From Acetothermia bacterium UBA7521 (GTDB taxonomy: Bacteria; Bipolaricaulota; Bipolaricaulia; Bipolaricaulales; Bipolaricaulaceae), in contig DLNB01000043.1 of the NCBI GenBank assembly GCA_002479455.1, positions 1 through 22,173 on the forward strand: a stretch of 22,173 nucleotides of DNA. The letters are read 5' to 3'. Positions within the stretch are counted from its first letter, which is position 1, and the number at the start of each line of letters is the position of its first letter. Made by a program: the position numbers and the translations under genes. Under the pieces are notes generated by a model. The model was not told the origin of the DNA and ran no database searches. It saw only the letters and a list, made by a program, of their open reading frames with translations. Of the stretch, positions 1 to 6,942 are shown one piece after another.

Positions 1-13
1 CCTTGACAACCAA

Positions 14-103
14 TACAGCATCTAACCCCGAAGATTCTGCCACTGAGTCGCACCCTAAGAATGAAGGTCTGACCCCGTCGACACAGCATCTGACCCTCAA
101 GAT
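14..103. repeat. Imperfect direct repeat in the upstream intergenic DNA
   Basis: Two similar 21-base copies, acagcatctaaccccgaaga(t) near 14-34 and acagcatctgaccctcaaga(t) near 83-103, lie in the gene-free first 174 bases. The second copy also holds a short inverted repeat, CATCT...AGATG. Between them is a 'ggtctgacccc' motif of a kind often seen beside REP-type or transposase remnants. No transposase is visible, so function and origin are unknown. Confidence 0.35.
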
Positions 104-122
104 GACCCCCAAGACTGCAAGG

Positions 123-150
123 TTGCCTAGATGACCAAGTCGTCTACAAT
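123..150 (+). promoter_or_regulatory. Possible sigma70-type promoter for the membrane protein gene
   Basis: TTGCCT (123-128) and TACAAT (145-150) are separated by 16 bases. A GGGAG Shine-Dalgarno sequence (161-165) follows, 9 bases before the ATG at 175. The match is plausible but not decisive. Confidence 0.35.
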
Positions 151-174
151 GAACATGTTTGGGAGATCTCGCGA

Positions 175-1350
175 ATGGATGAGAACGGCGCCTCTAACTC
201 CGTTAAGCCGCCACCCACCCGGAGGCAGCAGGTTCTGGGCCAGCTCAATAAGTGGCTTGTGTGGCGGCTTGGTGGTCTTGCCGTCTGGTATTGGCTGATC
301 GCGCTACACAGGCAGCCACTTGAACTCCCTGCTCTCCATTACATTGGGCTGTTGGGATTGCTGCCGGTGGTGCGTCACACCTTGCGCCGGAAGTGGTGGC
401 TAGGACTGCTGGCAATTCTTGGAGCCCCTTTCTACTACTTCTTCTGGCTTCCTGTTGTTGGTATTTACTGGGCTGTTAGGCTAACGAGAGCCGTAGTGGC
501 CATTTCAGGGCGCACGTGGAGGTTGGCCACATCCGTCTGGGGTACCCTCCTCTCCCTGTGTGTTGTTCTTGTTGTGTTCTTGGCCGTGATTTCAGGCCTA
601 TCTAATAATCGTGCGGTGCTGTTGGTACTGGGCTCACTGAACCTGTTGGCCACAAATGTGCTCTTTCTGTGCGGTCTCGTCTGGGCAAGCAAGCCTTTCA
701 CCCCTTTGATCACGGTCTTCACCAGACTTTGGCAGGGCATCGAGTGGGTGATCAGCACGACGGCGAAGAGAGGTTCGGGGACTTCCCCACAAGCTGGTCT
801 CCAGGTAGCGCAGTCAGCCCTAGACTGGTTACGGGAGCACGTCGTTGACCCAACAGGACGCCTTCGGGACACGGAGTTGCTCATCAGGTCCTTGGGGCCT
901 ACGTTTGCGGCTGGGGTGATCGTTCTCTTCCTCCTCCTGGTTACTGGCTATGCGGTCACCTACTTGGCGCTGCATCGAGCAGGTTTGGTCCTACTGCAGG
1001 GTCTCGGAGAGTGGCCTTCAGTCGGAACAGCGTGGTATTACAGCCTCACAATCTCGGTGACTGCTCTCCATGCGGGTGTAGTGCCGACAACCAGTTTTGG
1101 CTTGCTAGTTCAGTCACTCCAGCTTGTTAACACAGTCATGTTCATCGCGCTAGCGCTTTTCCTGTTCAGCTACGCCATGAGCAGCCGTGGCAGGAGAGAT
1201 GTCAGGAAACTCCGCGACCATCCACGAAGACTCGTGAAGAAGCTGGAGGAGCTGCTGGATACCACCCCGCTTCCTGAGGAGCTGCCTGGTCGTGGGACCA
1301 CCGAGCCGAGCCCACACGAGCCACAAGATCTGGACACCATGGAGGTGTGA
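175..1350 (+). CDS. Polytopic membrane protein with ion-channel-like pore region
   Basis: A 391-residue integral membrane protein. Hydrophobic segments lie near residues 33-44, 55-66, 76-100, 121-141, 147-170, 242-264 and 310-334. The last two flank a re-entrant-looking segment (about 285-304) that resembles the pore helix of two-TM K+ channels, including a YYSL start and a VVPTT end. The position of the selectivity filter, TVGYGD in true K+ channels, reads TALHAG instead, so potassium selectivity is not supported. A soluble loop lies at about 172-240, and the charged C-terminal tail (337-391) could be coiled. The start at 175 is supported by GGGAG 9 bases upstream. The gene is visibly less GC-rich than the ribosomal genes of this window. 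Function is unknown; a degenerate ion-channel fold is the best structural guess. Confidence 0.7.
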   Translation: MDENGASNSVKPPPTRRQQVLGQLNKWLVWRLGGLAVWYWLIALHRQPLELPALHYIGLLGLLPVVRHTLRRKWWLGLLAILGAPFYYFFWLPVVGIYWAVRLTRAVVAISGRTWRLATSVWGTLLSLCVVLVVFLAVISGLSNNRAVLLVLGSLNLLATNVLFLCGLVWASKPFTPLITVFTRLWQGIEWVISTTAKRGSGTSPQAGLQVAQSALDWLREHVVDPTGRLRDTELLIRSLGPTFAAGVIVLFLLLVTGYAVTYLALHRAGLVLLQGLGEWPSVGTAWYYSLTISVTALHAGVVPTTSFGLLVQSLQLVNTVMFIALALFLFSYAMSSRGRRDVRKLRDHPRRLVKKLEELLDTTPLPEELPGRGTTEPSPHEPQDLDTMEV

Positions 1351-1432
1351 CCTTCGCGGGTACTCGCAGGTCTAGGTGGGGCTTCAGAGAAGATGGGTCT
1401 CTGGCAATCTTGGCCGGTCTTCTGTCTCGCGG

Positions 1433-1627
1433 TCACTGCAGAAGAATCTGAAGTCGTCTGTCCTCAACAAGGCGATAGAGGATGTCCATCTCGCTCTGGA
1501 TCTCGATGGTCTTGGAGAGGGCGGTGGTGATGCGGCAGTAGGTCCGGATGTCGTCGAGGGTGAGCACCCTGTCCTTGCGGTCCTTGAGCCACTTGTGGCA
1601 CACTTGGTACCCGCCGATCGGGTACTC
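1433..1627 (-). pseudogene. Conserved C-terminal tail of the type ISP recognition half, cut off by an in-frame TAG
   Basis: Reading on in frame past the TAG at 1628-1630 (minus strand) gives 64 more codons and then a TGA at 1433-1435. The conceptual tail contains EYPIGGYQVCHKWLKDRK, then TYCRITTALSKTIE. This is the usual C-terminus of type ISP enzymes, where the motif normally begins with W-E/K-(F/Y)-x-IGGYQVxxKWLKDR. TGG to TAG is a single base change, so a recent nonsense mutation (or sequencing error) is the simplest explanation. The segment has no start or ribosome binding site of its own. Confidence 0.8.
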
Positions 1628-2737
1628 CTACACCTCGGGCGGGACGGGCGCGAAGTACTGGCTCGGATTGATGTACACGCGCTGCGCCTCGGCGTCGTAG
1701 CGGAGGCCCTTCTTGCCGGAGACGATCACCTTGCCGTCGCCCTCGCCCTGGAACCGGGCGAGCGGCGGATCGAGCTCGGGCGACCGGAGGAGATGCAGCT
1801 CCACCAACCGCTCCCCCAGCTCGGCCATCTTCTTGAACAACTCGGGATCGGAGGTGAACGGGATGCGCGGGAAGTCGAGCCGCAGGAACTCGGCGTACTT
1901 CTCCCGGTAGGTCGGGGCGTACAAGACCGCGTACACGTAGTGGAAGATCTCCTCCGGCGAGGGATCTCGCCCGTACGCCCCAGCCAGAGCCGCGACGATT
2001 TCAGGGTTCAAATTCGGCTTTCGCTCTACTGGGGGCAACGAAGAAGTGAAAAGGCTGTCTGCACTCACTCCAGCTTCGTAGACATAGAGAGGGAAGATGA
2101 AGGCGTTGTTGGATGTCTTCGGGGACATGAGGATCTTCTCGATCGGGCGTTCGGTGACAAGTGCGTGCTGGAATGTCTCGCCCTTGGTCATCCGGGTCGT
2201 GACCAAGGCCATGTTGCCGTGAACCATGTTTCGCATCACGTTCTGCCGTCCGAAGTTGATCGCGTGTCTATGGTAGAAGAGCCAGCGAACATCAAGGGGA
2301 CGGTACAAACACTCGACGAACTTCTTCTGCCACTCGCGGTCTTCCTGGATGAGCGGGCGCTTCTCAGCCAGCTTCCAATCACGATCATCCTTCAAGCGGA
2401 ACGTCTCCTGGACGATTGCGTCTGGAATAGTCGGGTCAAGAAAGGCGCGCACACGCCGTTCCAGAGAGCGCCGGTCGAAATCGAAGACAAAGCGGTCGCG
2501 GTGCGTCACTATCCCAGTGCTGTTGACGGAGAAGATGTCGGTGATCTTGCGGAATCTACTGTAGTCCTCGAACACTGCTTGATCACGAGGCACGAACAGG
2601 CGCAACTCCGGCGCAGGATCAACCTCGTGCCACTCGGTAGTCTTCCACTCATGCTGTTGGAGCCAGGCGTATTTGTGCCCGCGGAGCCCGTATAGGTCGG
2701 CATGGTACACCTTGGCCCTCTTGCCCTTGTTGTTCAT
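1628..2737 (-). CDS. Type ISP restriction-modification enzyme, C-terminal (target-recognition) half, truncated
   Basis: A 369-residue product matching the C-terminal part of type ISP/IIG-like adenine methyltransferase-restriction proteins. It starts MNNKGKRAKVYHADLYGLRG and continues with the family-typical stretch around RDRFVFDFD and DRDWKL. The family's full-length proteins carry this region directly after the methyltransferase domain, where it reads the DNA target. Here it is a separate ORF. Its ATG (2737-2735) overlaps the TGA of the MNT gene as ATGA, implying translational coupling; only a weak GGTGGGG lies upstream. It lacks nuclease and methyltransferase motifs of its own. It ends at a TAG that replaces a conserved Trp codon, losing 64 conserved residues, so it may be non-functional. 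Readthrough or a sequencing error are the alternatives. Confidence 0.8.
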   Translation of the reverse strand: MNNKGKRAKVYHADLYGLRGHKYAWLQQHEWKTTEWHEVDPAPELRLFVPRDQAVFEDYSRFRKITDIFSVNSTGIVTHRDRFVFDFDRRSLERRVRAFLDPTIPDAIVQETFRLKDDRDWKLAEKRPLIQEDREWQKKFVECLYRPLDVRWLFYHRHAINFGRQNVMRNMVHGNMALVTTRMTKGETFQHALVTERPIEKILMSPKTSNNAFIFPLYVYEAGVSADSLFTSSLPPVERKPNLNPEIVAALAGAYGRDPSPEEIFHYVYAVLYAPTYREKYAEFLRLDFPRIPFTSDPELFKKMAELGERLVELHLLRSPELDPPLARFQGEGDGKVIVSGKKGLRYDAEAQRVYINPSQYFAPVPPEV

Positions 2738-3051
2738 ACTTCGATCCCCACCGGCTTGACCTCGTCGCCGACGAACGTCCCCTCCCCGAGCACCGCATAC
2801 TCCTCCGGCGTGTAGCCTAGAGCTTGAACGGGCTCCATGATCCGGGCGGCGGCCATCCCCAGAAGCTCAAGCCGCTCACGCAAGTTCATTCTCGCGAAAT
2901 CCTTGGAGATCACGACCACATCGAAGTCGCTGTGATCGCCGCCTGCGCGTCGCGCGCGAGAACCAAACAGGATGACTCGTTCGGGAACGACGCCGAGCTG
3001 TCTCAGCATCTGTCTGTAGCGATTCAGGATTTCAGTTGTCGCGCTATCCAT
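2734..3051 (-). CDS. MNT-type nucleotidyltransferase (antitoxin-like)
   Basis: A 105-residue minimal nucleotidyltransferase of the pol-beta superfamily. The diagnostic GSx10DxD motif is intact: GSRARR starts at residue 30, followed by S41-D42-F43-D44. In known HEPN-MNT pairs (such as HepT/MntA, type VII toxin-antitoxin) this protein neutralises the HEPN RNase, in the MntA case by AMPylating it. The start at 3051 is supported by an AGAGGTGATT Shine-Dalgarno sequence just upstream on the minus strand. Its first 28 bases overlap the HEPN gene, and its stop overlaps the recognition-half start (ATGA). Toxin-antitoxin function is an inference from family and pairing; the transferase fold itself is clear. 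Confidence 0.87.
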   Translation of the reverse strand: MDSATTEILNRYRQMLRQLGVVPERVILFGSRARRAGGDHSDFDVVVISKDFARMNLRERLELLGMAAARIMEPVQALGYTPEEYAVLGEGTFVGDEVKPVGIEV

Positions 3052-3410
3052 TGAATCACCTCTTCCGTTCGCCGAAGGTACCCCTCGGCTACATCACTGG
3101 AGTAGAGCTTGGAGGTCTCCATCAGGTCCTCCGGGTACCGCGTCGCCACACTGGCACCGCTCAGCCGGCCGATGAAGTCGAGCAGTTGGTCAGGCAAGCA
3201 AAGACCACTCAGGCGCACGAGGTTGATCAGATCGTGCGTTTTGGGAGGAGTCCTACCTGTGATCTCACGAACCCTCGCCTTCAAGCCCTTCTCCACCGCA
3301 AGGTGGCACAGGAACACGGTGTGGAGACAGTGGCCGGCCTTCAGCATATCCTCAGCCGCACGGAGGTCGGACCCGGCTGAACTCAGCCAGTTCTCAACTT
3401 CTCTGTTCAT
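3024..3410 (-). CDS. HEPN-domain protein (toxin-like, putative RNase)
   Basis: A 128-residue all-helical HEPN-domain protein (PF05168-like). The conserved core is visible: VENWLSSAGSDLRAAEDML at the N-terminus, CHLAVEKGLKA around residue 35, then PPKTHDL and later RYPED. An R-x5-H (R53...H59, within GRTPPKTH) is present, but it sits in the PPKTHDL segment rather than at the canonical RNase Rx4-6H position of many HEPN toxins, so catalysis is uncertain. The HepT-style Rx4HxY target of AMPylation is not evident. The gene begins 17 bases inside the end of the upstream methyltransferase half and has no Shine-Dalgarno sequence of its own, so it likely depends on coupled translation. It pairs with the overlapping MNT gene. 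Confidence 0.85.
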   Translation of the reverse strand: MNREVENWLSSAGSDLRAAEDMLKAGHCLHTVFLCHLAVEKGLKARVREITGRTPPKTHDLINLVRLSGLCLPDQLLDFIGRLSGASVATRYPEDLMETSKLYSSDVAEGYLRRTEEVIQWIARQLKS

Positions 3411-5253
3411 CAGAGTATCTTACGAAGAAGACGATGGCCACGCCCTGGCGGATGTCGAACACGTTCTGGTCCGGAGAACCATCGGGACAGCGTTCCTTCT
3501 TGAGAGAGTTCCCGTGGAGATCCAGCACGTAGATCTCGTCGAACGTATCCATAAGATGCTGGCGCATCCCGCGGAAGGTGGGGTTATCGAGATAGCCGTG
3601 GTTGGTGATCATGCCCACCACGCCCTGCCCAGCCTGGGCGATCTTCCACTCCGCAAACCGCAGGAACTTCACGTAGTCGTCGGAAAGCGGCATGAGATTC
3701 CGCTCGTCCCGAACGGCTTCTTTGTACACCTCCATCTCGCGTTCGATGAACTCAGAGCGATTGGAGGAACTCACGGAGTACGGGGGATTCCCGAGGATCA
3801 CGAGGATCGGCACGTCGCGCTTCACCTCGCCGGCCTGGTGGGACTCGTCGGCCAGCGATGCGAACCCCGGAAGCTGGCTCTCGGCGAGCTCCTCCATCTC
3901 CAGAGTGTTCGTGAGGTAGAGCTTGAACCGCTCGTCGGGGCCGAGGGTGTACCCCAGCTCTTCGAGGAAGAACCCCATCTTGAGGTGCCCCACGGCGTAG
4001 GGGGCCATCATCAGCTCGAACACGTAGAAGTTCTTCAGGATGTGGTCCTTGATGAAGCGGGCGCGGCTGCCCTCCCCGTACTTGGCCACGAACTCGTCCA
4101 CCGCCACCTGGGCGGCCTTGGCGACGAACGTCATCGTGCCTGCCGCCGGGTCGAGAAGGGTCACGCCGGGGGAGGCGAGGCCGTCCGGTTTCGCGAATTC
4201 CTGCTGGAGGATCCGGTGGAGGGAGCGGACGATGTAGGAGACCACCGGCTCGGGGGTGTAGTACACGCCGCGGCGCTCGCGCTCGGCGGGGTCGTACTGG
4301 GAGAGGAACGTCTCGTAGAAGTGGACGATCGGGTCGGCGCCCTTGCCCTCGTGGAAGAACTGGTGAAGGATCCCCTTCACGTCGGCCACGGCCAGCACCT
4401 CGGCCAGATCATCGACAACCCACTCCAGCTGCGGCGGAAGATCGCCGAGGGACACGAACTGGAAGAGATCCCTCAGGATGCCGATCGTGTGGGGGATGGA
4501 GGCGAACGCGGTCCGCCGGTTGAACTCCGTCCCCGCCCGCACGCGGGCCGCGAACAGGCCGTAGGTGAGGGTTTGGGCGTAGAGGTCGGCGAAGCCGTCC
4601 AGGGTCAGCCCGGCGATGAGGTGGGTGCGGAACGCTTCGTAGAACCCGAGGAGGTGCCCGCGGGATGCTTTCTCCTCCTCGGCGAGCTCCTGGGCCACCA
4701 CCTGGTCGCGCAGGAACCGCGTGCGCACGGCGAGGGCCACGGCCAGCTCCTCCGCGGTGTACGCGCGGGGGAGGGAGAACGCAAAGAACTGCTGAAGGAG
4801 CGTCTGCAGCTCGTCGGGTTGTTCGAGGGGCGGCTTGGCGCCGAGCTTGGTGGCGACGAACGGCCGGGCGAGGCGGGCCGTGGCCACGAGCGCCCCGTGG
4901 CGGTAGAGGCGGAACTCGAAGAAGTTGGTGAGGATCAAGTTGGGGAACGTGCTTCGGTAGCGGCGGAGCTGCTCGCTCTCCGCGATCGGCTCCAGGTTCT
5001 CCATAGTGGGGGCCTTGGCCTCGATGTAGCCGATGATGTGCTGCTGACCGTCCCACACCCGGAAGTCGGGGTTCCCGGCCTCGGTGGCCTTGGGGAGCGT
5101 GGTGACGTGGGCGCCCTCGACCTTCGTCGCCCCGGCCCACGCCGCGACGAGGTCGGCCAGGGAGGCGTAGAAGCTCTCCTCGCGGGCGTCGCCCTGGGCG
5201 GCGATCGCGGTGAGCCGGGCGAGGTAGTCGCGGAACAACGCCTTCTCGGCCAT
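3394..5253 (-). CDS. Type ISP restriction-modification enzyme, nuclease plus N6-adenine methyltransferase half
   Basis: A 619-residue product from the ATG at 5253 (MAEKALFRDYL). An N-terminal PD-(D/E)XK nuclease motif is visible: N-P-D63-F and, 15 residues on, E78-A-K80. A helical linker leads to the family hallmark RGVYYTPEPVV. The gamma-class N6-adenine methyltransferase follows with motif I LLDPAAGT (368-373), FELMMAPYAVGHLK, and motif IV ILGNPPY (489-492). No helicase domain is present, so this resembles a IIG-like architecture with the recognition domain cut off. The ORF ends after VFDIRQGVAIVFFVRYS, exactly where intact relatives continue into the K-V-(F/Y)-H-x-D-L segment now encoded at 2737. 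An upstream ATG at 5310 exists, but the promoter elements lie between it and 5253, so 5253 is preferred. The full complement (619 + 369 + 64 residues) is close to the size of an intact family member. Confidence 0.85.
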   Translation of the reverse strand: MAEKALFRDYLARLTAIAAQGDAREESFYASLADLVAAWAGATKVEGAHVTTLPKATEAGNPDFRVWDGQQHIIGYIEAKAPTMENLEPIAESEQLRRYRSTFPNLILTNFFEFRLYRHGALVATARLARPFVATKLGAKPPLEQPDELQTLLQQFFAFSLPRAYTAEELAVALAVRTRFLRDQVVAQELAEEEKASRGHLLGFYEAFRTHLIAGLTLDGFADLYAQTLTYGLFAARVRAGTEFNRRTAFASIPHTIGILRDLFQFVSLGDLPPQLEWVVDDLAEVLAVADVKGILHQFFHEGKGADPIVHFYETFLSQYDPAERERRGVYYTPEPVVSYIVRSLHRILQQEFAKPDGLASPGVTLLDPAAGTMTFVAKAAQVAVDEFVAKYGEGSRARFIKDHILKNFYVFELMMAPYAVGHLKMGFFLEELGYTLGPDERFKLYLTNTLEMEELAESQLPGFASLADESHQAGEVKRDVPILVILGNPPYSVSSSNRSEFIEREMEVYKEAVRDERNLMPLSDDYVKFLRFAEWKIAQAGQGVVGMITNHGYLDNPTFRGMRQHLMDTFDEIYVLDLHGNSLKKERCPDGSPDQNVFDIRQGVAIVFFVRYSDEQRS

Positions 5254-5260
5254 CCCCTGC

Positions 5261-5290
5261 CTTATACCCGGTTTCCCATCGCCAGGACAA
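5261..5290 (-). promoter_or_regulatory. Promoter of the restriction-modification/HEPN-MNT operon
   Basis: On the minus strand TTGTCC (5290-5285) and TATAAG (5266-5261) are spaced by 18 bases. Transcription would be expected to begin about 7 bases after the -10, which is at or next to the ATG at 5253. The mRNA would then be leaderless or nearly so. Confidence 0.5.
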
Positions 5291-5301
5291 GCGGCACGGT
5301 C

Positions 5302-5575
5302 GTCGGGCATGAAGCCCGACGCTACGCAACCGTGCTGCCGTCGGGGACAAACCCCAACGCTACAACAGCAGGGTTCTGTAGCGTCGCAGCTTGCCTGCTG
5401 CAGGCAGGTCTGCGACGGACGTGAGGTAGCGTCGGACCCTGTGTCCGACGGCCTTCGTGGAACCGTCGGACCGACAAACCATCAGCCGGCGAACCGCTCT
5501 TCCCGTCGGGGATAAACCCCGACGCTACGCAACCGCGCTGCCGTCGGGGATAAACCCCGACGCTACGACGCCGCG
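5302..5575. repeat. Array of six GC-rich hairpin repeats (38-bp period within pairs)
   Basis: This fills most of the 378-bp gap between the R-M operon start and the next gene; no ORF in it looks real. Palindromes: 5302-5320 (GTCGGGC/GCCCGAC), 5340-5358 (GTCGGGG/CCCCAAC), 5383-5416 (longer stem, GTCGCAG...CTGCGAC), 5431-5449 (GTCGGAC/GTCCGAC), 5505-5523 and 5543-5561 (both GTCGGGGATAAACCCCGAC). Units 1-2 and 5-6 are each exactly 38 bp apart, joined by the near-identical linker GCTACGCAACCGYGCTGCC. Units 3 and 4 carry GTAGC on the left, so they lie in inverted orientation. The pattern fits REP/MITE-like elements. The remaining bases (5576-5631) show nothing recognisable. Confidence 0.8.
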
Positions 5576-5631
5576 ACGGGGGCAACTTCCGGCGCAACAA
5601 CCGAACGCCCCGGTCTCGGCTGCAGCTCGGC

Positions 5632-6156
5632 CTACCAGGCCACCCGCACCTTCAGCGGGGGGCCTCTGCGCTGGGCCACCTTCACGTAGCCGTTCTGACG
5701 GCCGAACCCGTACAGCCGCCACGCGATCTCCACGTCCTTCTTGCAGTACGCGATCACCCTCTCCAGGTCGCCCTGGCGGAACCAGCGGACCGCGTCGAGC
5801 CCTCCGCCGGCCTTGGACGCGCCCAGCGTGGCTGCAGCCACGTCATCCAGCCTCGGTCTCCATCCCAGCACGTTCAGAAGGTGCACCATCAGGTCCACCG
5901 TGGGCACGTCGCTCAGCGGGTGCGCGGTGTAGGGCCGGAGGACCTCGTAGTCGAATCCCAAGACGTTGTATCCCACCACCCGGTCGGCCGCGCGCAGCGC
6001 GGCCACGAGCCGGGCCGCATCCGCCTCCTGATAGGTTTCGAACCGTCCCGCGTCCGGGTCGTAGGTCACCCCCACCGCAAGGCGCAGCTCGTGGATGCCG
6101 TCTCTCCCGCCCACTTCATCGAGGGTCCGCTGGGTCTCCAGGTCGAACGCGAGCAC
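5632..6156 (-). CDS. DEDDy-type 3'-5' exonuclease-like protein (RNase H-like fold)
   Basis: A 174-residue protein with the DEDD exonuclease pattern: D5-x-E7 in LAFDLET, D69 in GYNVLGFDYEVL, and Y137-x3-D141 in YCKKDVEI. It resembles the YprB-like RNase H fold (PF13482-like), which occurs alone or next to helicase domains; here it stands alone. Substrate (DNA or RNA) cannot be told from sequence. The start is inferred: the first suitable codon in frame is GTG at 6156, 17 bases past the stop of the upstream DUF47 gene, with no strong Shine-Dalgarno sequence. The open frame continues back to 6423, but that part is a shadow of the DUF47 gene. It is probably the last gene of a three-gene minus-strand operon. 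Confidence 0.7.
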   Translation of the reverse strand: MLAFDLETQRTLDEVGGRDGIHELRLAVGVTYDPDAGRFETYQEADAARLVAALRAADRVVGYNVLGFDYEVLRPYTAHPLSDVPTVDLMVHLLNVLGWRPRLDDVAAATLGASKAGGGLDAVRWFRQGDLERVIAYCKKDVEIAWRLYGFGRQNGYVKVAQRRGPPLKVRVAW

Positions 6157-6172
6157 GGCGGGATCTCGCGGC

Positions 6173-6835
6173 CTACGCTCCGGAGACCATCGCCCGCAGG
6201 TCCCCGGCGGCGTTCTCCACCTGGTCGGCGATTCCTCCCAGCATGAGCACGAGCTGGATGAGGTGGTAGCGGTCAAACATGGGCAGATCCTCGCTCGCGT
6301 AGATCGTGGCCACGATCTCCCGCTCCACCAGATCGGACTCGTGCTCGAGCTGGTTGATGCGATCCACGCCCTCGGCGATCTTGCTCGCCACGCCGCGCAG
6401 GTTTCGCGCGGTGATCGCCTCATCGAAGTCCTCGATCGTCACCCCGTAGGCGTGCACGATCCGGCTCACCGCCTCGGCCAGCGCGCGGTAGGCATCCTCA
6501 AGGGCGATCCCCAACGTCGGTCGGCGGAGCGACATCATGAGCGCGGCGTCTTGGCACAGATCTGCGATCTGGTCCTGGTGCCACAGGAGCTGGTACAGCG
6601 CCGAACGGGGCATCGGGAGTCGCCGCGTCTGTGTGAGCTCGCTGCGGATGCTCCGCTTGATGACGTCCGCTTCGTGCTCGCGCTGACTCACCAGATCGGC
6701 GTTCACCGGCTCGCCCCGCAGCCAGGCCCGCGTCTGCCGCCCCAGCTCCTCGGCCGCTTCCTCGACGGCTGTGGCGTGGGTCTTGAACGAAACCAACGGG
6801 CTCCTGCCCGCGAAAAAGCTCAGCATCCGCCCCAT
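6173..6835 (-). CDS. DUF47/PhoU-like protein, copy 2
   Basis: A 220-residue helical protein of the DUF47 family (PF01865; PhoU-like phosphate-transport regulators). It starts MGRMLSFFAGRSPLVSF and carries the family's repeating E-H-E-A-D/E-H-E-S-D metal-binding-like signatures: QREHEADVIKR and, in the second half, QLEHESDLVE. An AGGAGGT Shine-Dalgarno sequence (6847-6841) lies 5 bases before the ATG at 6835, so the longer frame to 6919 is rejected. Family members usually neighbour a Pit-type phosphate permease, but none is present in this window. The gene follows another DUF47 gene with a 107-base gap that shows no clear promoter or terminator, so co-transcription is likely. Confidence 0.85.
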   Translation of the reverse strand: MGRMLSFFAGRSPLVSFKTHATAVEEAAEELGRQTRAWLRGEPVNADLVSQREHEADVIKRSIRSELTQTRRLPMPRSALYQLLWHQDQIADLCQDAALMMSLRRPTLGIALEDAYRALAEAVSRIVHAYGVTIEDFDEAITARNLRGVASKIAEGVDRINQLEHESDLVEREIVATIYASEDLPMFDRYHLIQLVLMLGGIADQVENAAGDLRAMVSGA

Positions 6836-6942
6836 CCAGCACCTCCTGCTTCCATCCCAGCCAGCGGTTCTCCGCTCATCGGGTGCACCTAGAGCGGCAC
6901 CGCCGATGCGTGAGAACACCGCGCACAGCGTTCACCTCGCGG

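Noticed and set aside
1628..1630. TAG recoded as an amino acid in this organism
   Set aside because: TAG is an ordinary stop for other genes here, including the EF-G-like gene (9624-9626), rpmG (12595-12597) and secE (12949-12951).
1376..2695. Long plus-strand ORF (439 codons) over the recognition half
   Set aside because: It is antisense to a gene with clear family motifs; its Val/Leu/Glu/His-rich sequence has no recognisable domain.
4409..5350. 313-codon minus-strand ORF in another frame of the same gene
   Set aside because: Arg/Pro/Gly-rich out-of-frame translation typical of GC-rich coding DNA; no motif.
3109..5424. 771-codon plus-strand ORF opposite the nuclease-methyltransferase half
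   Set aside because: A shadow of a high-GC gene: repetitive E/G/V/H composition, no domain, and it runs across the HEPN gene and the hairpin array.
5302..5575. CRISPR array
   Set aside because: The repeats are self-complementary hairpins, the linkers are nearly identical rather than unique, and units occur in both orientations; no cas genes are nearby.
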